From assembly GCA_018969685.1 (NCBI GenBank), contig JAGWXX010000008.1:1-41569 (forward strand): 41,569 nt of DNA, in the 5' to 3' direction. Position numbers and translations under genes: made by a program. The DNA comes from Acidobacteriota bacterium. Lineage in GTDB: Bacteria > Actinomycetota > Acidimicrobiia > Acidimicrobiales > Ilumatobacteraceae. Positions 40,283-41,569 of this stretch are shown one piece after another. Within the stretch, counting starts at the first letter, position 1, and each line of letters begins with the position of its first letter. The notes under the pieces were generated by a model. It did not search any database. It was not told where the DNA came from and saw nothing but the letters and a program-made list of their open reading frames with translations.

Positions 40283-41569
40283 TCAGCTCAGCGGCACGGA
40301 TTGGCCGGCACGGATGAATGCGTCCTCATAGGCGGCGAGGCCGACGACGGCACAGGCCGCCGCGGCGAGGCCGAGCGGCGTGCTGTCGCCGAGGGCGGAG
40401 GCGAGCGCGAGGCCCGCGGCGCCCACCATGCCGACGAGCACGCCGGACCAGAAGCGTCCCTTGTACGGACCGCGGAGCATTGCGGCCACGGCCACCTCCA
40501 CCGACAGCGGCCCCTTGGCCGTGACCTCCATGGCCACCAGCGCGGCCTGGGCGAGCGCGCCGCCGAACAGGCACCAGCGCACGACATCGACGGCCGCGGC
40601 TGCCGGGTCGAGCACTGCGGCTGCCACGAGCAGGGCCGCGGAGCCCGCGGCGACGGCCTGTGCCAGCAGCACCGGCAGCATCAGCGGGCTCTGCCAGAGG
40701 TCGCGGCCCTCGCACTGGGCGAAGAGCCACGCGGTGTATCCCGCAGTGCCCGCGCCGAGGACGATCGCAGGCACGGCCATCGCCTCGACGAGCCCCTGCA
40801 GGCCGAGCACGCCGCCGACCCACCATGCCGAGCCGACGGCGCCGAAGCCGAGGAGGATGAACGACCCCCGCACGAGCCATGAACCCCATTGCGGCTTGGT
40901 GAACAGGTAGTAGAAGCGCGTCGGCTGCTTGAGGTCGAGGATGAGGAGCAGGCCCGTCACCGCAGCGAACGCGAGGGCGATGCTCGGCGCCGCGACGCCC
41001 ACAAGGCTGCGCTCGCCGCCGTGGCCGAGCAGCGCGAGCAGCCCGGCCACCATCAGCGCGCCTCCCGAGACGCCCTTGGTCACCAGGTAGGAGGTCACCT
41101 TGCCGCGCCACGGCATCGAATGTGCCGTGGTGTACGCGGTGCGCGCCACGACGTTCGAGTCGAGGTGCCCCCCACCGACGGGCATCGTGGGATGGTCGGG
41201 CGTGGTCTGCGCCCAGATCATCCCGTCCGGGCGGATGACCGTGCGCAGCGGGTCGAGCGCGGCCTCGTCGGCACCCTTGTAGAACACGTGCGGCTTGGTG
41301 CCCTGCTCGGGCGCCCGCACCTTCGTGTCGTGACGGCCGAGCATCTGGGTGATCCGCGAGGACGGATCGTCGAGGTCGCCGGCGAAGATCGACTGTGTCG
41401 GGCACACCACCACGCAGGATGGCTCGAGGCCGACCTCCACCCGCTGCGTGCAGAAGTTGCACTTATGGGCCGTGTTCGTGTCGGGGTTGATGTAGAGCGC
41501 GTCGTAGGGGCAGGCGTTCATGCACGACTTGCAGCCGATGCAGCGCGAGTCGTCGAAGTCGACGATGCC
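40283..41569 (-). CDS. fused 4Fe-4S ferredoxin/NrfD-like membrane subunit, 5' end outside window
   Basis: The visible 428 residues lack the N-terminus, which lies beyond the right edge. The front part is a PsrB-like ferredoxin: CIGCKSCMNACP and CNFCTQRVEVGLEPSCVVVC followed by PTQSI. A hydrophilic linker (about 80 residues) leads to a membrane domain of about eight helices with NrfD/PsrC features: WGSWLVRGSFILLGFGAVGS and YTAWLFAQCEGRDLWQSP. The fused protein would carry electrons between the molybdoenzyme and the quinone pool in one polypeptide, whereas SoeB/SoeC or PsrB/PsrC are separate. It ends 11 nt before the catalytic subunit. Confidence 0.85.
   Translation of the reverse strand, partial: GIVDFDDSRCIGCKSCMNACPYDALYINPDTNTAHKCNFCTQRVEVGLEPSCVVVCPTQSIFAGDLDDPSSRITQMLGRHDTKVRAPEQGTKPHVFYKGADEAALDPLRTVIRPDGMIWAQTTPDHPTMPVGGGHLDSNVVARTAYTTAHSMPWRGKVTSYLVTKGVSGGALMVAGLLALLGHGGERSLVGVAAPSIALAFAAVTGLLLILDLKQPTRFYYLFTKPQWGSWLVRGSFILLGFGAVGSAWWVGGVLGLQGLVEAMAVPAIVLGAGTAGYTAWLFAQCEGRDLWQSPLMLPVLLAQAVAAGSAALLVAAAVLDPAAAAVDVVRWCLFGGALAQAALVAMEVTAKGPLSVEVAVAAMLRGPYKGRFWSGVLVGMVGAAGLALASALGDSTPLGLAAAACAVVGLAAYEDAFIRAGQSVPLS

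Noticed and set aside
37404-40331. 975-codon plus-strand open frame opposite the molybdoenzyme
   Set aside because: Shadow of the catalytic subunit; the real Fe-S and molybdenum motifs are on the minus strand.

Overview
The window is about 41.6 kb of very GC-rich, gene-dense bacterial DNA. A WhiB protein, two F420-type luciferase-like oxidoreductases, a PimB-like mannosyltransferase, frequent GTG and TTG starts, many 4-nt start/stop overlaps and a type A RNase P RNA point to Actinobacteriota. Deep-branching Acidimicrobiia-like bacteria are the best guess, but this is inference: no rRNA is present. I see no insertion sequence, phage gene, CRISPR array or rRNA operon, so it reads as ordinary chromosome with one specialised metabolic locus at the right end.

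Layout. 1-4379 (minus): the start of an lldD-type flavin dehydrogenase, a PLP decarboxylase, an F420-type oxidoreductase and FtsH. 4617-5339 (plus): a LuxR-type regulator with a degenerate receiver-like domain. 5362-5437: tRNA-Gly(GCC). 5479-8339 (minus): metX followed by two small unknown genes and an EamA transporter. The metX leader carries a SAM-I-clan riboswitch. 8501-10369: a bacterial SET-domain protein, a DCC thiol oxidoreductase and SURF1, all tightly interleaved. 10366-20057 (minus): a twelve-gene, nearly gapless run of whiB, trpD, thrB, a CxxC mini-protein, queG, a GT4 glycosyltransferase, a membrane protein, an SRPBCC protein, a ROK kinase, alaC, an MBL hydrolase and a lycopene-cyclase-like flavoprotein. 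20178-26131: a glycerol-3-phosphate module with a GlpC-like Fe-S protein diverging from glpD, an AGPS-like flavoprotein and glpK. 26163-27917: two ferritin-like genes and rnpB. 27916-31978: a membrane hydrolase, a bifunctional PBP, a second F420-type oxidoreductase and a cold-shock protein. 32017-33414: an amidase.

33473-41569 is the most interesting part, a probable sulfane-sulfur (persulfide) oxidation locus. A CsoR-family repressor with two Cys and no copper His (the CstR persulfide-sensor pattern) faces an operon on the other strand. That operon encodes a fused 4Fe-4S/NrfD-like subunit, a cytoplasmic molybdopterin oxidoreductase without a Tat signal, a TorD-like chaperone with a long extra C-terminus, a CstB-like persulfide dioxygenase/double-rhodanese fusion and a serine-hydrolase lipoprotein. 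Near-identical palindromes of the form ATACCC-N4-GGGTAT lie immediately upstream of the repressor and just upstream of the cstB-like gene. They link the two transcription units into one predicted regulon.

A plausible flow is low-molecular-weight persulfide to sulfite (dioxygenase), then to thiosulfate (rhodanese) or to sulfate with electrons passed to quinone (molybdoenzyme plus NrfD anchor). The individual families are known. The combination, the gene fusion and the operator placement inside torD are what deserve follow-up.
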